Source: Muscardinus avellanarius (taxonomy: Eukaryota > Chordata > Mammalia > Rodentia > Gliridae). Taken from it: 64,000 bases of DNA. The stretch spans positions 109,576,235 to 109,640,234 of the forward strand of contig OY726559.1 in the NCBI GenBank assembly GCA_963383645.1, read 5' to 3'. Made by a program: the position numbers and the translations under genes. The notes below the pieces were generated by a model, which worked only from the letters and a program-made list of their open reading frames with translations, did no database searches and was not told the origin of the DNA. Shown in pieces: positions 1 to 11,845 of this stretch; the stretch's first letter is position 1, and each line of letters starts with the position of its first letter.

Positions 1-240
1 CTATTTTTTTATTCTTTATATTAATCAGGGTCTCACTGAGTTGCAGAGGGCCTCAGTAAGTAGCTGAGGCTGTCCCTGAACCAAGGTCTTCCCGTCTCAG
101 CCTCCCGAATGCTGGGATGACAAGCCTCATTTTATTTTTAATTTGTTAACAAGGCTTCTTAATTTGCTGAGGCTAGCCTCGAACCCGTGATTCTCCTGTC
201 TCGGCCACCCAAGTCGGTGTTACACCCCGTCCCGCATTAT
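1..240 (-). repeat. B1-ID SINE fragments (left arms)
   Basis: Two adjoining antisense SINE pieces. The first has the antisense 'ggtctcactgagttgcagag' hallmark and runs to about 125. The second, about 126-232, is a more diverged B1-like arm. Neither has the ID right arm, so both are partial. The segment 241-501 that follows is CpG-rich and unique, and I see no gene in it. Confidence 0.75.
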
Positions 241-501
241 CCTACCTTTCTGGGTCGCAAACCCACAGAGAGCATCCATTTGGGGTCCCCAAAGACCGTT
301 CCTGCTCCTCTCCATCCTCCCGTGGTGGAGGCCGAGGTCGGCCCGGCTCACAGCGGTGCAAGCCGGCCACGCTCGCCTCGGGCCGGGGCGAGGACACGCG
401 AGGCTTTCGGTCTCAGACTCGGCTCGGCCGCGCCCGGTGGAGACGCGGAACACGGGCTGCATCTCCAGTAAATTCGCTTAGCAGCAAACAAGGTAGCGTC
501 T

Positions 502-507
502 GTCTCT

Positions 508-558
<51 letters not shown>

Positions 559-575
559 GAGCCCACCCAGGGACG
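502..575 (+). tRNA. tRNA-Asn (anticodon GTT)
   Basis: A complete 74-nt tRNA. The acceptor stem pairs GTCTCTG (502-508) with CAGGGAC (568-574), followed by the discriminator G. The anticodon GTT is at 536-538 in a 7-nt loop. Internal Pol III promoters are intact: A box 509-520 and B box GGTTCGAGCC at 554-563. No CCA is encoded, as expected for a nuclear gene. A TTTT terminator lies 10 nt downstream. The sequence matches the mammalian tRNA-Asn-GTT I recognise, and human 1q23 near the FCGR genes also carries tRNA genes. It looks functional, unlike the tRNA-like arms of the surrounding SINEs. Confidence 0.97.
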
Positions 576-585
576 TGGCATATCC

Positions 586-589
586 TTTT
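586..589 (+). terminator. Pol III TTTT terminator of tRNA-Asn
   Basis: A run of four T residues starts 11 nt after the mature tRNA 3' end, the usual RNA polymerase III stop. Confidence 0.75.
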
Positions 590-962
590 ATGAGCCTGGG
601 AACCTGTCCACGCATGGGTTGTAGAGTTTGCCCCTTGCAGACTGTTTAGTTTTGGAGAAAACCTCTTAGCTGGGTTTACCGCTGACATTTTATCATGATT
701 TACAAGAATCTGAGTCACAGCGCCGCAGTTGAGCTCATGATTTTTTTCACCAAACCTGCGCCTGCCTCGCATTGTGCCCCGGGGGCTGAGACAGCGCCGG
801 GTCCCTCCGAGGCGGGCTCCAGGCTGCCTGCCTCCCAGATCTGTCTCCGGAGATCCTGTCTCCCCTCTCCTCCCCTGTGCAACTCCAAGCAGCTCCCTAG
901 ACCACCCCCTTCAGGTCCTCCCCTTCAGGTCCTCCCCTCCGGCTCCCGCAGGACCAAATGCT

Positions 963-1027
963 TCTTTTGTTCTTGTCCTAGGGATGAAACCCAGGCCACC
1001 TCCGAGTTACACTCCCAGCCTGACTAT

Positions 1028-1078
<51 letters not shown>

Positions 1079-1890
1079 TTGTGGTGCTAGGGATTGAACA
1101 CAGAGGCATTCTACCTCTGAGCTACACCTCCAGCCCGATTTTATTAATCTTTATCAGTTGTGGAGGGCCTCGCTAAGTAGCTGAGGCTGGCTGCGAACCT
1201 GGATTCTTCTGTCTCAGCCTCCCACATTCTGGGATTACAAACATGAGCCACCACGCCTGGCTGCCTGATTTTACACTTATTTATTTATTTATTCATTTAT
1301 TTATAGCAGTACTGGGGATGGAACCCAGGGGCATTCTGCCTCCAAGCCACACCCCCAGCCCTATTTTTTATTCTTTATTTTGAAACAGGGTCTCACTGAG
1401 TTGCAGAGGACCTCACTAAGTAGTAGCTGAGCTTGTTCGGGAACAGTGATCCTCCTGTCTCAGCCTCCCAAATAGTGGGATGACAAGCGTGCGCCACCAC
1501 ACCCAGTCTTGATTTTATTTTTATTTTATTTGTTTATTTTAATTTATTTTGCGGTACTGGAGATGGGAACCCAGGGGCCTTTTACCTCCAAACTATATCC
1601 CCAGCCCTATTTTTTATTCTTTATTTTGAAACAGGGTCTCACTGAGTTGCAGAGGGCCTCACTGAGTAGCTGAGGCTGTGTGCAAACCACGATCCTGCTG
1701 TCTCAGCTTCCCGAGTGCTGGGATTACAAGCGTGCGTCACCATGCCTGGCCTTGATTTTATTTTTATTTTGAAGCAGGGTCTTACTAGATTGATGAAAGT
1801 CTCACTACTTGCTGAGGCTGTCCTTGAACCTGTGATCCTCCTGTCTCAGCCTCCCAAGTACCAGGATCACAGGTGTGTACCAACATGCCT
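963..1890 (-). repeat. Cluster of antisense B1-ID SINEs with (TTTA)n
   Basis: At least four antisense SINE copies in a row: about 1080-1263, 1305-1508, 1548-1752 and a left-arm piece 1755-1885. Each full copy begins with the antisense ID arm (tactggggatggaaccc type) and ends at the antisense B1 head (ccaccacgcctggc type). A TTTA microsatellite at 1022-1080 grows from the first A-rich tail. The flanks 590-962 and 1896-2227 are unique, and I see no gene in them. Confidence 0.85.
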
Positions 1891-2227
1891 GTCTACAGTC
1901 TGGCTTTTGAATCTTTGCCTGCTGACCTTTGGCTTTTCTCTTGTTTGTGTAGAAAACTCCTACTCATCCTTCAGGGTCAGACCCCAAATTGAGGTGTCTT
2001 TATTCTCTCCCTCTTTGCCTGTTTTTTCCTATCGGAATGAAAGTTTCTCCAGAGAATGGTGCTGAGTTCTTCCTCTGGTATCTTCCGCTATGCTCAGCCT
2101 CTGCAGGTGTGGGTAGTAAGTAATAATGAATTGAAAGCCCGAGGTTCCCGAGGTGCTTGCTTCACATCTAACCGCACCCACTATTCCTTCACTCACTTGG
2201 TTGGTCTTACTTAAAAAGACCTCTACG

Positions 2228-3440
2228 AGCCGGGCGTGGTGGCGCACGCTTGTCATCCCAGCACTCGGGAGGCTGAGACCTGGAGGATCGCGGTTCATGG
2301 ACAGCCTCAGCTACTTAGTGAGGCCCTCTGCAACTCAGTGAGACCCGGTTTCAAAATAAACACTAAATAATAGGGCTGGGGGTGTTGCTTGGAGGTAGAA
2401 TGGCCCTGGGTTCCATCCCCAGTACCAAAAAAAAAAGGACCTCTAATTCCTATTCACCTTCCTAATATAGCTCATAAAAATCCCCCTTTACCCAGTTGTC
2501 TTAACAAGATTTGGAAAACAAGAAGTCTAAATCCTAGACTTGTGGCAAGATGGTTTCTGAGAGCCCAAAGGTTTCTTGTCAATCCCAATCAATCTCTGAC
2601 AGAATTTTTGTGTGTGTGGTATTTGGGGTAGAACACAGGGCCCTCTACCACTGAGCTGTACCCCAAGCCCTTCTGTTTTTTTTTTTTTGTTTTTTTTTTT
2701 GTTTTTTTTTTTTTTGGTGGTACTGGGGTTCCTGGAAACCCTTCTACTTCTGGGCTATGCTCCCAGACCCATTTTTTATATATATATATATTTTTTTATT
2801 TGGAAACAGGGTCTCTTAGGCCAGCATGCTGGTTTCAAACCTGCGTGATCCTCCTGTCTCCACCTCCCAAGCGCGGAGATTATGTGCATGAGCCACCACG
2901 CCTGGGTTATGATTTTATTTTGAAATGGGATCTTGTAAAGTTGCAGGGGCCTCAACTTGCAGTCCTCCTTTCTCCGCCTCCCAAGTACTGGGATTAGAGG
3001 CTTGCACCACCATGCCTGGCAGGAAAAAAAAAAAAAAATTGTACCATTTCTTTCCTGGTTGCTTGCTTTTTTCTCTCTTCCTAGAGTAGCATGCAAGATC
3101 TTGTAAGATGTTTTACTGAAAGCAAGAAATGTTGTCAAAACATCTAAAACCAAGCCAGGCGTGGTGGCACACACCTGTAATCCTCGTACCTGGGAGGCTA
3201 AGACAGGAGGATTGAAGATTCAAGTCCAGCTCGGCAAGTTAGTGAGCCCCTCAGCAACCTAGCAAGACTGTGCTTCAAAATAAAAAGGGCTGGGGGTGTA
3301 GCTCAGAGGTAGAATGCCCCCAGGTTCGATCCCCAGTGCCAAAAAATGTATAATAAAAATAAAAATAAGAAGTAAAAAGAGCTACGGGTGTAGCTTGGAG
3401 GTAGAATGCCCCTGGGTTCAGTTCCCAGCACCAAAACCAA
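2228..3440. repeat. Mixed-orientation SINE cluster
   Basis: A full plus-strand dimer at 2228-2432, an antisense ID arm near 2608-2670 and an antisense dimer at 2716-2910. The last belongs to a variant whose ID arm reads 'ggttcctggaaacccttcta'. Then come an antisense left arm at 2911-3022, a plus dimer at 3152-3345 and an extra plus ID arm at 3378-3434. Poly(T), poly(A) and a short (TA)n at 2778-2792 are tail remnants. The following 3435-4150 is unique, with no recognisable gene. Confidence 0.82.
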
Positions 3441-4154
3441 CCCGAAAGAGCTTTCTCCAGCAAGCACGGGGCTTCTCCATCTCTATCGCCTTAGCTCTCT
3501 CTCTGGGGGAGATTTCAGAGTTGAGCGACTTCGGAGCTTCATGGATCGACACAGTAGCATTTGGAACGCTTAGTATTGGCTGTCCAAAGTCTGTTTAATG
3601 AATGATGCGAACCAAGTTACACTTGGACCAACAAGGAAGCGCAAACGCTACTTTAGCACGGCCCTGCCCTCCTTGTCCCTAGTCCTTACTGCTGCGGTCA
3701 ACCAGAGCGTCTTTCCTTCCTGTGGACCGTGGCCGACACTCTCTGGACGTGCTTCTCAGGTCAGAAAGGTCTCTATTTGCACCGCATCACACGGGGCTGG
3801 CTGTGCTTTCTTTTCCCGGGTCCTCTTCGTGGCCTCTTCTCTACTTACAGTTTTAAGAGGATTCGTTACAGGTTCACAGGCCATCCCTTCTGATACGGAC
3901 GCCCCCAGGAAACCCCACTTAGTGTCACGCCCATGATTTCCTGTTAACTCTGCCATGGCTCCCGTTCTAAGAAGGCAGCCTTATCCCTGGGCCCAGATGG
4001 GGTGCCTCCCCTGCTCTGTCCTGGACTGCCTGGCTCTTTCTCGGCCTCAATCTCCCACAGTTCCCACGTGTTGGAGGGAGCTGGGGACGCCCTTGAAGGC
4101 AACCGACCCTCTGTCTTAACTCAATCGCTGATTTGCGTACCTACTTATTTATTT

Positions 4155-4345
4155 ATTTGGTACTGGGAACTGAACCCAGGAGCATTCTACTTCTGAGCTA
4201 CACCCCCAGCCCTTTTTATCTTTTGTTTTGAAACAGGGTCTTGCGAGGTTTACTGAGAGTCTCAGGGCACTGCTGAGGCTGGCCTTGAACATGCAATCCT
4301 CCTGTCTCAGCCTCCCGAGTACTGGATTTACAGATGTGTGCCATT
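4155..4345 (-). repeat. B1-ID SINE, antisense
   Basis: A full antisense dimer from a TTTA-rich tail at 4140-4158 to a degraded B1 head near 4345. It lies just beyond the 3' end of the FCGR3 coding region. Confidence 0.8.
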
Positions 4346-4568
4346 CATCACACCATGGCGTCATTTATTTAGGAATGCTTTTTATATATTTAAAGGGTCG
4401 CCATCCAGAGCCTGTGCTTGCCTTGCTGGGAGGAAATGGTCTGGATAGAAAGCAGACCTCAGAGACTTCAATCCCTGGGAGGAGGTCACGGCACTTGTTG
4501 CCTAAGGGGCTGACGGAGTTGAGAACAGACGCTGCACCAGGGCCTCATCACTCCCTGGCAAAAGGAGG

Positions 4569-4756
4569 TCATTTGTCCTGAGGGTCGCGGCTCCATTTAA
4601 CTTTGTGGTCTGTCCAGTCTCTCATCAAAGTTCGAAGGTTTTTCTGCACAGAGAAGTACACTCCCGTGTCCACTGCAAACAGGAGTCCCATCACCAGGCA
4701 CAAAGCAATTTGGTGCCAGGGCAGGGTGAGAGGGGAGGTGACTGGGAACGCTGAAC
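4569..4756 (-). CDS. FCGR3A: FCGR3 exon 5 (stalk, transmembrane, tail, stop)
   Basis: Begins after a ccctccag acceptor in phase 1. It encodes a Pro/Thr/Ser stalk, the membrane helix with Asp221 and a 25-residue tail, with stop TGA at 4571-4569. A possible poly(A) signal for the 3' UTR (AATAAA on the minus strand) is at 4364-4369, but it abuts a SINE and is uncertain. Confidence 0.94.
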
Positions 4757-7700
4757 CTGGAGGGAGAAATGGAGAGACGAGAGGAATGGCAGCCGTCTGG
4801 AAGGCACAGCGAGGCCTCCGTGGACAGCCTCCTCACCCTGCCCAGGGGGAACGAAGAGCGGGCGTCTAGGGCGGGAAACCTTTGCCCCAAGGACCCAGCT
4901 TATCAGACATTGAGCCCCATCTTCTGCGTGCCTGGTGGGAATGTGACGGGGTGTTCAGAAAGTTTAAGTGCCATCCGGAGTTGCGTGGGAATCATGAAAT
5001 TGTCGTGGAATGCCATTGTCTACGAATTGGCATAGATTTCTGTTTTGGTTCCAATTTTATTTTTTTGGGTGGTACTGGGGGTGGAACCCAGGGATTTTCT
5101 ACCTCCGGGCTACACTCCCAGACCTATTTTATATTTTATTTGGAAACAGGGTCTCACTAAGTTGCTGAGAGCCTCACTAAGTAGCTGAAGCTGGCTTCGA
5201 ACCTGTGTGATCCTCCTGTCCCAGCCTCCCAAATGCTGGGATTACAAGTGTACATCCCCATGCCCGGCCTGAATTTTTTTTTTAATGTGTGTGGTATTGG
5301 GGGTTGAACCCAGGGGTATTCTCTCTCTGAGCTACACTCCTGGCCCTTTTAGTTCGTTTTTTTTTTTTTTTTTTTTTTTTTATGGTGGTGCTGGGGATGG
5401 AACCCAGAGGCATTCTACCTCCAAGCAACACCCCCAGCCCTATTTTTTTTAATTCTTTATTTTGAAACAGGGTCTCGCTGAGTTGCAAAGGGCCTAAGTA
5501 GTAGCTGAGGCTGTCCTTGAACCATGATCCTCCCTCTCAGCCTCCCAAATGCTGGGATTACAAGCGTGCGCCACCACGCCCAGTTACATGCAATTTTTTA
5601 AGCTTAGTTTTAAAATAATTTCAAATTTATAGCAAATTTACCAGAATAGTATAAAGAGCCCTCATATATCCTTTACCCAGAATAGTGAATTCTGTATATG
5701 TTGTCCCATTTGTTTGCCCTGTTCCCCTAGCTATTCAAGACCCTCCATGTCTGTGGAGTTCAATCCCCAGTACCAAATTAAAAAAAAAAAAAAAAGTGCA
5801 AAGCTAGCCAGCAACCAGGGACTTTGAGGGTCTCTGGGGCCACTAGGTGGGACCCCGATGCCAGGAAGCCTGTGGAGGCGCCAGGAATCTTCTCCCATTT
5901 ATTTTCCCAGTGTGAGTGCAGGTGCCCTGCTCGGGCTCTGAGCTTGCTGCTGAGTGACTCTCACCTTGGATGACAATGTCCACGGTCTCTGAAGACTTGT
6001 TCTTGTATCCAAAGAGCCCCCTGCAGTAGTAGGAGCCGCTGTCATTGTGCGTGGCCGCTGGGATGTAGAGCTCAGAATTCTGGTGGAAAAACTTCTTGCC
6101 CCTGCCGTTCTGTAAATACGTGACCATCCGCACGGGCTGCTTCTTCCAGCTGTGGCATTTCAGCCGGACGGGGTCTCCCTCCTGGAACACCCACTGCTGG
6201 GTCTGCAGCAGCAGCCACCCTGGAAGACAAAGCAGACAGCAGGCCTGGAGGCCCAAGCTCTCCCACCCAGACGCGCCACCCAGGCCTGGGACGCAACGCA
6301 AGGCTGGGCTGGGCGGCTAAAATCCTGAGTGCTCCATTTGGGGAAAGGTGGCTGGGCCTGCAAGAGAGGTCAGGTCGTATGGAGGCCTATGGGAGGTGCA
6401 GTCTGAGGCAAAGGAGCCAGGAGCCCGCTGCAGGCCTGCCCTGCCCCTCCGCTTCCTCCGGGCCTCATCCACTCTATGTTGTGCGCACGTGGCAGGCCAA
6501 GCAGAGGCCGGCTTGCAAGGTGGTACTACCAGTGTGCAGAGCCACTGAGGGCATCAGGGAAGACACCTGCCTCCAACATTTCCCATACTTGCTCCTGATG
6601 CTGGACGCTAGCGACACTGCACGGACTCTCATTCCGTGACTGAGGTCCAGGCTAAACCCACAGATAGGGAGGGGTTCCCTGCTGCCAAAGATGCACTGAA
6701 GTGGGGTTTCCAGATATGAGGACAAGCCTTTGGGGAAGGGCTGGGAGGTGGTTTAGGGCATTACAGACCTGAGAGCGAGAAGAATGAGACCCTAAAACAA
6801 ATCCATCATGTATTTGTGGCATGCCCTGAACTTTGAATGACACATTCACTTATTTTGTGTGTGGTACTGGGGGTGGAGCCCAGGAGCTTTTCTCCTCCAG
6901 GCTATACTGTCAGACCTATTTTCTATTTTATTTGGAAACAGGGTCTCACTAAGTTGCTGAGAGCCTCACTAAATAGCTGAGGCTGGCTTCGAACCTGTGC
7001 GATCCTCCTGTCTCAGCCTCCCAAGTGCTGGGATTACAAGCGTGCGCCACCATGCCCGGCTCACATTCACTTTCTAAAATTTATTTTATCTTATTTTTTT
7101 GTGTATGTGAAATAGGGTTTGAACCCGGGGGGTCTTTGTCTCTGAGTTATACCCCAGCCCCATTTTTTCTTTTACTATTTGTTTGTTTATTTAATCATTT
7201 ATTTACTTATTTATTTTGTGGTTCTGGGGATAGAATCTAGAGCATTCTAACTCCGAACTATACTTCCAAGCCCTATTTTAGTTAATTATTAATTTATTTA
7301 TATTTATTTTTGCGGTACTGAGTACTGAACTCAGGAGCTACACCCCTGGTCCTATTTTTTATTCTTTATTTTGAAACAGGGTCTAACTGAGTTGCAAAGG
7401 GCCTCACCGAGTAGCTGAGGCTGGCCACGAACCACTATCTTCCTGTCTCAGCCTCCCGAGTGCTGGGATGAGAAGCGTGCACCACCGCGCCTGGCTCCAC
7501 CTACATCCTAATTTAGTCCCCGAGAGCATCATCTTCTGCCTTTCCCAAGGGTTCTAAGGCCCTTTTTCCCTCACTGACTCACCAGTGTGGACTTCTAGCC
7601 GCACCGCATCGCTGAGCTGGGAGAGACCTGTCTGGCACTGGTACTGTCCGCTGTCCTCGGGGCTGGCAGCTTCGATGAGGTAGATGGAGGCCTGGCTTGA

Positions 7701-8075
7701 GATGAGGTTCCCATCATGCAGCCATTTGGTGGAGTTGGCACCAGGGGGCTGGGGCCCCTGGCACTTCAGTATCACACGGTCTTGCTGGAGCACCCTGACC
7801 CAGGGAGGGTCTAGGGACACCACAGCCTTTGGGGAGTCTGCTGAGGAGCCAAAGGACAGTGGATGAGCAGGGACAGATGAGCAGGCCTGCAAGGGCATGC
7901 CCCGGGGGCAGAGCTGCGTGAGCCCAGGGCAGCCCGCAGCGGGGACGCAGCCCGAGGGGGGCTCGGCCTGGGAGCATCTTAGCTGGAAGGTGCTTGAAGA
8001 CCTTGGTCCTTTTGGGGCTTGGGATTGAACCCAGGGCCATTCTACCTCTGAGCTACAACCCAGCCCTTTTTACTT

Positions 8076-8118
<43 letters not shown>

Positions 8119-9280
8119 GAACTGGGGATTGAATTCTGGGCATTCTACCTCCAAGCTACACCCCCAGCCCAATTATTTTTTCTTTATTTTTGAAACAGGG
8201 TCTTACTAAGTTGTAGAGGGCCTCACTAAGTAGATGAGGCTGGCCACGAAGCTTTGATCCTTCCTGTTTCAGCCTCCCAAGTACTGGGATTACAAGAGGG
8301 TGCCACCATGTTTAGCTATTTATTTATTTATTTATTTATTTAGTGGTACTGGGTGTGGAACCCAGAGGCTCTTCTACCTCCAGGCTACACTCCCAGACAT
8401 ATTTTCTATTTTATTTGGAAACAGAGTCTCACTAAATTGCAGAGAGCCTCACTAAGTAGCTGAGGCTGGCTTCGAACCTGAGCGATCCTCCTGTCTCAGC
8501 CTCTCAAGTGCTGGGATTACAAGCGTGCGCCACCACGCCTGGCTCTTTATTTTCTGTTTTGAAACAGGTTGTGGAGGGCCTCACTAAGTAGCTGAGGCTG
8601 GCTGCAAACCTGCGATCCTCCTGTTTCAGCCTCCCGAGTACTGGGATTGCAGGTGTGTACCACCACACCTGGTGCTTGACTCCAATTTGGGCCTGCTCTG
8701 TAGTTTGAAGCTTCGCTGTGACAGGGACCCTGCTCCTGCCCACTCTGTGCCTGAAGTCCCGCACATGGTCATTTCCCAAGACCTGTGGCCCCTGAATCCT
8801 CTCCTGTGTGCCTCCCTTGGTAGATCCAAGACCACGAAGCACACTCACCAGCTTGTGAGGCTGCAGACACTGCAAGAAAAAGTGTGAATCAGATACTGGG
8901 CAAGAACAGAGACCAGGGTGACCAGAGCAGAAAGCAGCCTGCCCTGGCCGCCCCAGGAGCCCAGCGTCCCAAGACCCGCGGCATTCACAGTGAGACCTCT
9001 CCTGCGACCCGCCCTCTGGTCTCTAGTATCTGGGCTTCCTGCCCCACTGAATACCCCAAACCAAACCCCCACTTTCTTTTTGCCTTTTCTTTTGGTACTA
9101 GGGACTGAACCCAGGGGCATTCATCTCTAAGCTGCATCCCAGCCCTTTTTTCTTCTTCTTTTCAAATAATGTGTTGCCAAATTGCTGAGGGTCTAACTAA
9201 GATCCTCAGGCTGGCCTTGATCCTGTGATCCTCCTGTCTCAGCCTCCCAAGTACTAGGATTACAGGTATGCACCACATAG

Positions 9281-9323
<43 letters not shown>

Positions 9324-9979
9324 GCTGGGGATTGAACCCAGGTGCATTCTACCTCTGAGCTACACTCCCAGCCCTATTTCATTTTTATTTTGAAACAGGA
9401 TCTCACTAGGTTAATGAGTCTCACTACTTTCTGAGGCTGGCCTTGAACCTGTGATCCTCCCGTCTCAGCCTCCGAGTACAGGGATTACAGCGTGCACCAC
9501 CACGCCCGGCTCCAAATCCTATTTTTGACACTGTTATTCCTTGTTCCCCATTCAAACTCACAAATGAAGGGTCAAGACTGAATTTCCCTGCATCAAGCCG
9601 CAGAAACCACCTTAACCAACCACCGGGAAGAGGCAGAAATGCAAAGTCACACGTCAGATGGGAAGAGAGAGATGCCGGGGACCGTCTAGTTCATACTCTT
9701 CGGTTTACACATAGGGAAACCAAGTCCCAGCGAGGCCAAGAAACTGACCTCACAGTTCCCCTCACGTCCTACGACACCCGAGTCAGAACCAGCCCCCGGT
9801 CATCTCTAGCCCCCAGGCAGTCTGTCTCAGGAACTAAATCCAGGGCTACTGCGTGGTGAGGGGCCCATCCCTGGCCTGGAGGTGGCCTCTGCAGGGCCCA
9901 GGCGCCGTGAGCTCTCCCCCGCCAGGGACCCTGACTTACCTAGAAGTATCAAAGCTGCTGGTGGCAGCAGGTGCCGCAT
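4569..9979 (-). CDS. FCGR3A: Low-affinity IgG Fc receptor III, transmembrane activating type (FCGR3A / rodent Fcgr4)
   Basis: The coding exons, on the complement, are 9940-9979, 8849-8869, 7583-7840, 5965-6219 and 4569-4756. They join to 762 nt, 253 codons plus stop, close to the 254 of human FCGR3A. Seen: a signal peptide (about residues 1-20); Ig domain 1 (21-106, Cys47-Cys89); Ig domain 2 (107-191, Cys128-Cys172); a stalk; a membrane segment about 208-228 with Asp221 in LFAVDTG; and a short basic tail ending DPQDK. Sequons are at Asn56, Asn165 and Asn180. All junctions are phase 1 with GT-AG splice sites. Known for the family: the receptor binds IgG immune complexes on NK cells and macrophages, and the membrane Asp pairs with the FcR gamma chain. 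Inferred: an activating receptor at the cell surface. There is no arginine or stop that would suggest a GPI-linked IIIB form. The start is the only ATG in frame with the signal peptide. Confidence 0.95.
5052..5585 (-). repeat. Antisense SINEs in FCGR3 intron 4
   Basis: Full antisense dimers at about 5068-5270 and 5383-5585, with a lone ID arm at 5288-5347 between them. They are in the same sense as FCGR3 transcription. The rest of intron 4 (5586-5964) shows nothing else recognisable. Confidence 0.83.
5965..6219 (-). CDS. FCGR3A: FCGR3 exon 4 (Ig domain 2)
   Basis: A 255-nt, phase 1-1 exon encoding the IgG-contacting second domain. It contains the WLLLQ start, Cys128-Cys172, Phe176 and the N-K-S sequon at 180. 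These are the positions of human precursor Phe/Val176 (mature 158) and Asn180 (mature 162). Confidence 0.95.
6858..7495 (-). repeat. Antisense SINEs in FCGR3 intron 3
   Basis: A full dimer at about 6858-7062, an ID arm at 7108-7160, a second ID arm at 7217-7275, and a further dimer about 7312-7495. TTTA-rich tails separate them. The segment 6300-6850 is unique intronic sequence. Confidence 0.82.
7583..7840 (-). CDS. FCGR3A: FCGR3 exon 3 (Ig domain 1)
   Basis: A 258-nt, phase 1-1 exon encoding the first Ig-like domain, with Cys47 and Cys89 and an N-S-T sequon at 56. The acceptor is a tandem CAGCAG, so one alanine at the mature N-terminus may be optional. Confidence 0.95.
8015..8675 (-). repeat. 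Antisense SINEs and (TTA)n in FCGR3 intron 2
   Basis: An ID arm at 8018-8075, an ATT microsatellite at 8081-8118, dimers at 8119-8315 and 8341-8545, and a left arm at 8546-8672. Confidence 0.82.
8849..8869 (-). CDS. FCGR3A: FCGR3 exon 2 (21-nt mini-exon)
   Basis: A 21-nt exon between a ttcttgcag acceptor and a gtgagtg donor, encoding the end of the signal peptide (SAASQA). Both ends are phase 1. A 21-nt second exon is a hallmark of the Fc receptor family. Confidence 0.93.
9088..9512 (-). repeat. Antisense SINEs and (GT)n in FCGR3 intron 1
   Basis: Dimers at about 9092-9280 and 9322-9512. They are separated by a pure GT microsatellite (about 9282-9321) that replaces the tail of the second copy. 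Confidence 0.83.
9655..9800 (+). repeat. MIR-like ancient SINE remnant
   Basis: Contains the MIR core pattern (gggaaac..agtcccag..gaggccaagaaactgacct), strongly diverged. It lies within FCGR3 intron 1. Confidence 0.45.
9940..9979 (-). CDS. FCGR3A: FCGR3 exon 1 (start and signal peptide)
   Basis: The ATG is at 9979-9977 with A at -3. Thirteen codons encode a hydrophobic leader ([13 protein letters not shown]), and the exon ends one base into codon 14. The donor reads G|gtaagt. Confidence 0.93.
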
Positions 9980-10046
9980 CCTGCGCCACCGGAGCGAATC
10001 CGTCACCACCGATATCCGGAGTCCTCAAAGGGCACAGCTGATCAGG

Positions 10047-10103
10047 GAGGAAGTAAGAGGGCCTGGTTACCACCCTCGGTCCATCGCTCAATAACTTCCT
10101 TTT
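10047..10103 (-). promoter_or_regulatory. FCGR3 proximal promoter with two PU.1/ETS-type sites
   Basis: The sites are GAGGAAGTAA at 10047-10056 (plus strand) and AAAAGGAAGT on the minus strand at 10103-10094. They lie about 70 and 120 bp upstream of the FCGR3 ATG. PU.1 control of Fc gamma receptor promoters in myeloid cells is established. That these particular sites act here is inferred from motif and position. Confidence 0.45.
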
Positions 10104-10451
10104 CCGGAAACAGCATCTGGTTCCTGAACACGAGCTTTAGCAAGTGAGCACTGTGTTGGGCCGGGATGAGGGCGAGGGCCCTGGAGGAGAAGCCAAGGTG
10201 GGTCTGCCCCTGCCTCCCCACAGGTCACAGCGGCATCTGGATGCACAGCTCTCTCGGGGTACACCTCAGCTATCTCAGGATGTGTGCCCCCATTCCTGGG
10301 TTGGGGTCCAGCCAGAGCCACAAATGGTATACTAACCCTGGGGGTGAACCTCAGGAGGGAGGGCCATTCCCTGGGGTCTTTCAGTTCTAGCTCAGAACTG
10401 ATCACTCTCCTGCCCAGACCATCTCCTGACTGCAGACAGGAAGTTTCCTCT

Positions 10452-11790
10452 TAGCTGGGCAGAGTGGCGCATGCCCTGTAATCCCAGCACTTGGGAGGCT
10501 GAGACAGGAGAAGCTCAGGTTTGAGGCCAGCAATTTAGCAAGATCCTCAGCTACTTAGCAAGACCTTCTTTAGCTACTTAGCAAGACCGTCAGAAATTTA
10601 ATGAGATCCCATTTCAAAATAAGGCAAGTGGGCGTGGTGGCGCACGCTTGTAATCCCAGAGCTTGGGAGGCTGAGACAGGAGGATCGCACAGGTTCGAAG
10701 CCAGCCTCAGTTAGTTAGTGAGGCTCAGCAACTTAGTGAGACCCTGTTTCCAAATAAAATATAAAAGGTCTGGGAGTGTAGCCTGGAGGTAGAAAGCCCC
10801 TGGGTTCCACCCCCAGTACCACCAAAAAAAAAAAAAAATAGGGCTGGGGGTATAGCAATGCCCCTGGGTCCAATCCCCAGTACCAATAGACATTAAAAAG
10901 AAAGAAAGTTGCATCCTAAAAATCTTCAGACCACTGGAAGTGTCTCTATTCAATATCATCCTTTCCTTCTCTCTCTTTCAGTGGTGACTGAACCTGTGAA
11001 CATTCTACCTCTGAGCTACACCTCCAGCCCTATTTTAATTTTTATTTTGAAACAGATCTCACCAAGTTGTGGAGGGCCTTGCCAAGTTGCTGAGGCTGGC
11101 TTCAAATCTGCAATCCTCCTGTCTCAGCCTCCCAAGTACTGGGATTACAGGCAGGCGCCACCACAACTGGCTACTCCCAGCCCTTTTTATTTTTTATTTG
11201 GAAACAGGGTCTCACTAAATTGCAGAGGCCTTGCCAAGTTGCTGAGGCAACTTGAGCCCGTGATTCTCCTGCCTTGGCCTCTCAGTTACTGGGATTGTAG
11301 GAGTGCAACACCACGCCTGGCTAACATTTTCTTTCAAATTTAAAAATGCACATTCTCTTGGGATATAACATATCCCACAGAAACCACCAACTTCATAGTA
11401 TGAACTTGAACAGTGGAGTCCTGGTCACTGTTACAAGAAACCCTGGCCTGGTGTGGTGATGCAAGCTTGTAATCCCAGAGAACAGACTCAGCAAGTAGTG
11501 AGACCCTCCTCAATCTCACGAGACCCTGTTTCCAAGTAAGAAATAAAACTGGGCTGGAGATGTAGCTCAAAGGTAGAATGGTTCTGGGTCCAATCCCCAG
11601 TACCCCCACACACAAGTAAAAATAATCCATTTTTGGGAGGCTGAGACAGGAAGACCGCAGGTTCAAAGCCATCCTTGGCAATTTAGTGAGTTCTCAGCAA
11701 CCTAGTGAGACCCTGTTTCCAAATAGAAATAGAAAATCAGGCTAGGGGATGTAGCTTGGAGATAGAATGTCTCTGGGTTCAATCCCCAGT

Positions 11791-11845
<55 letters not shown>

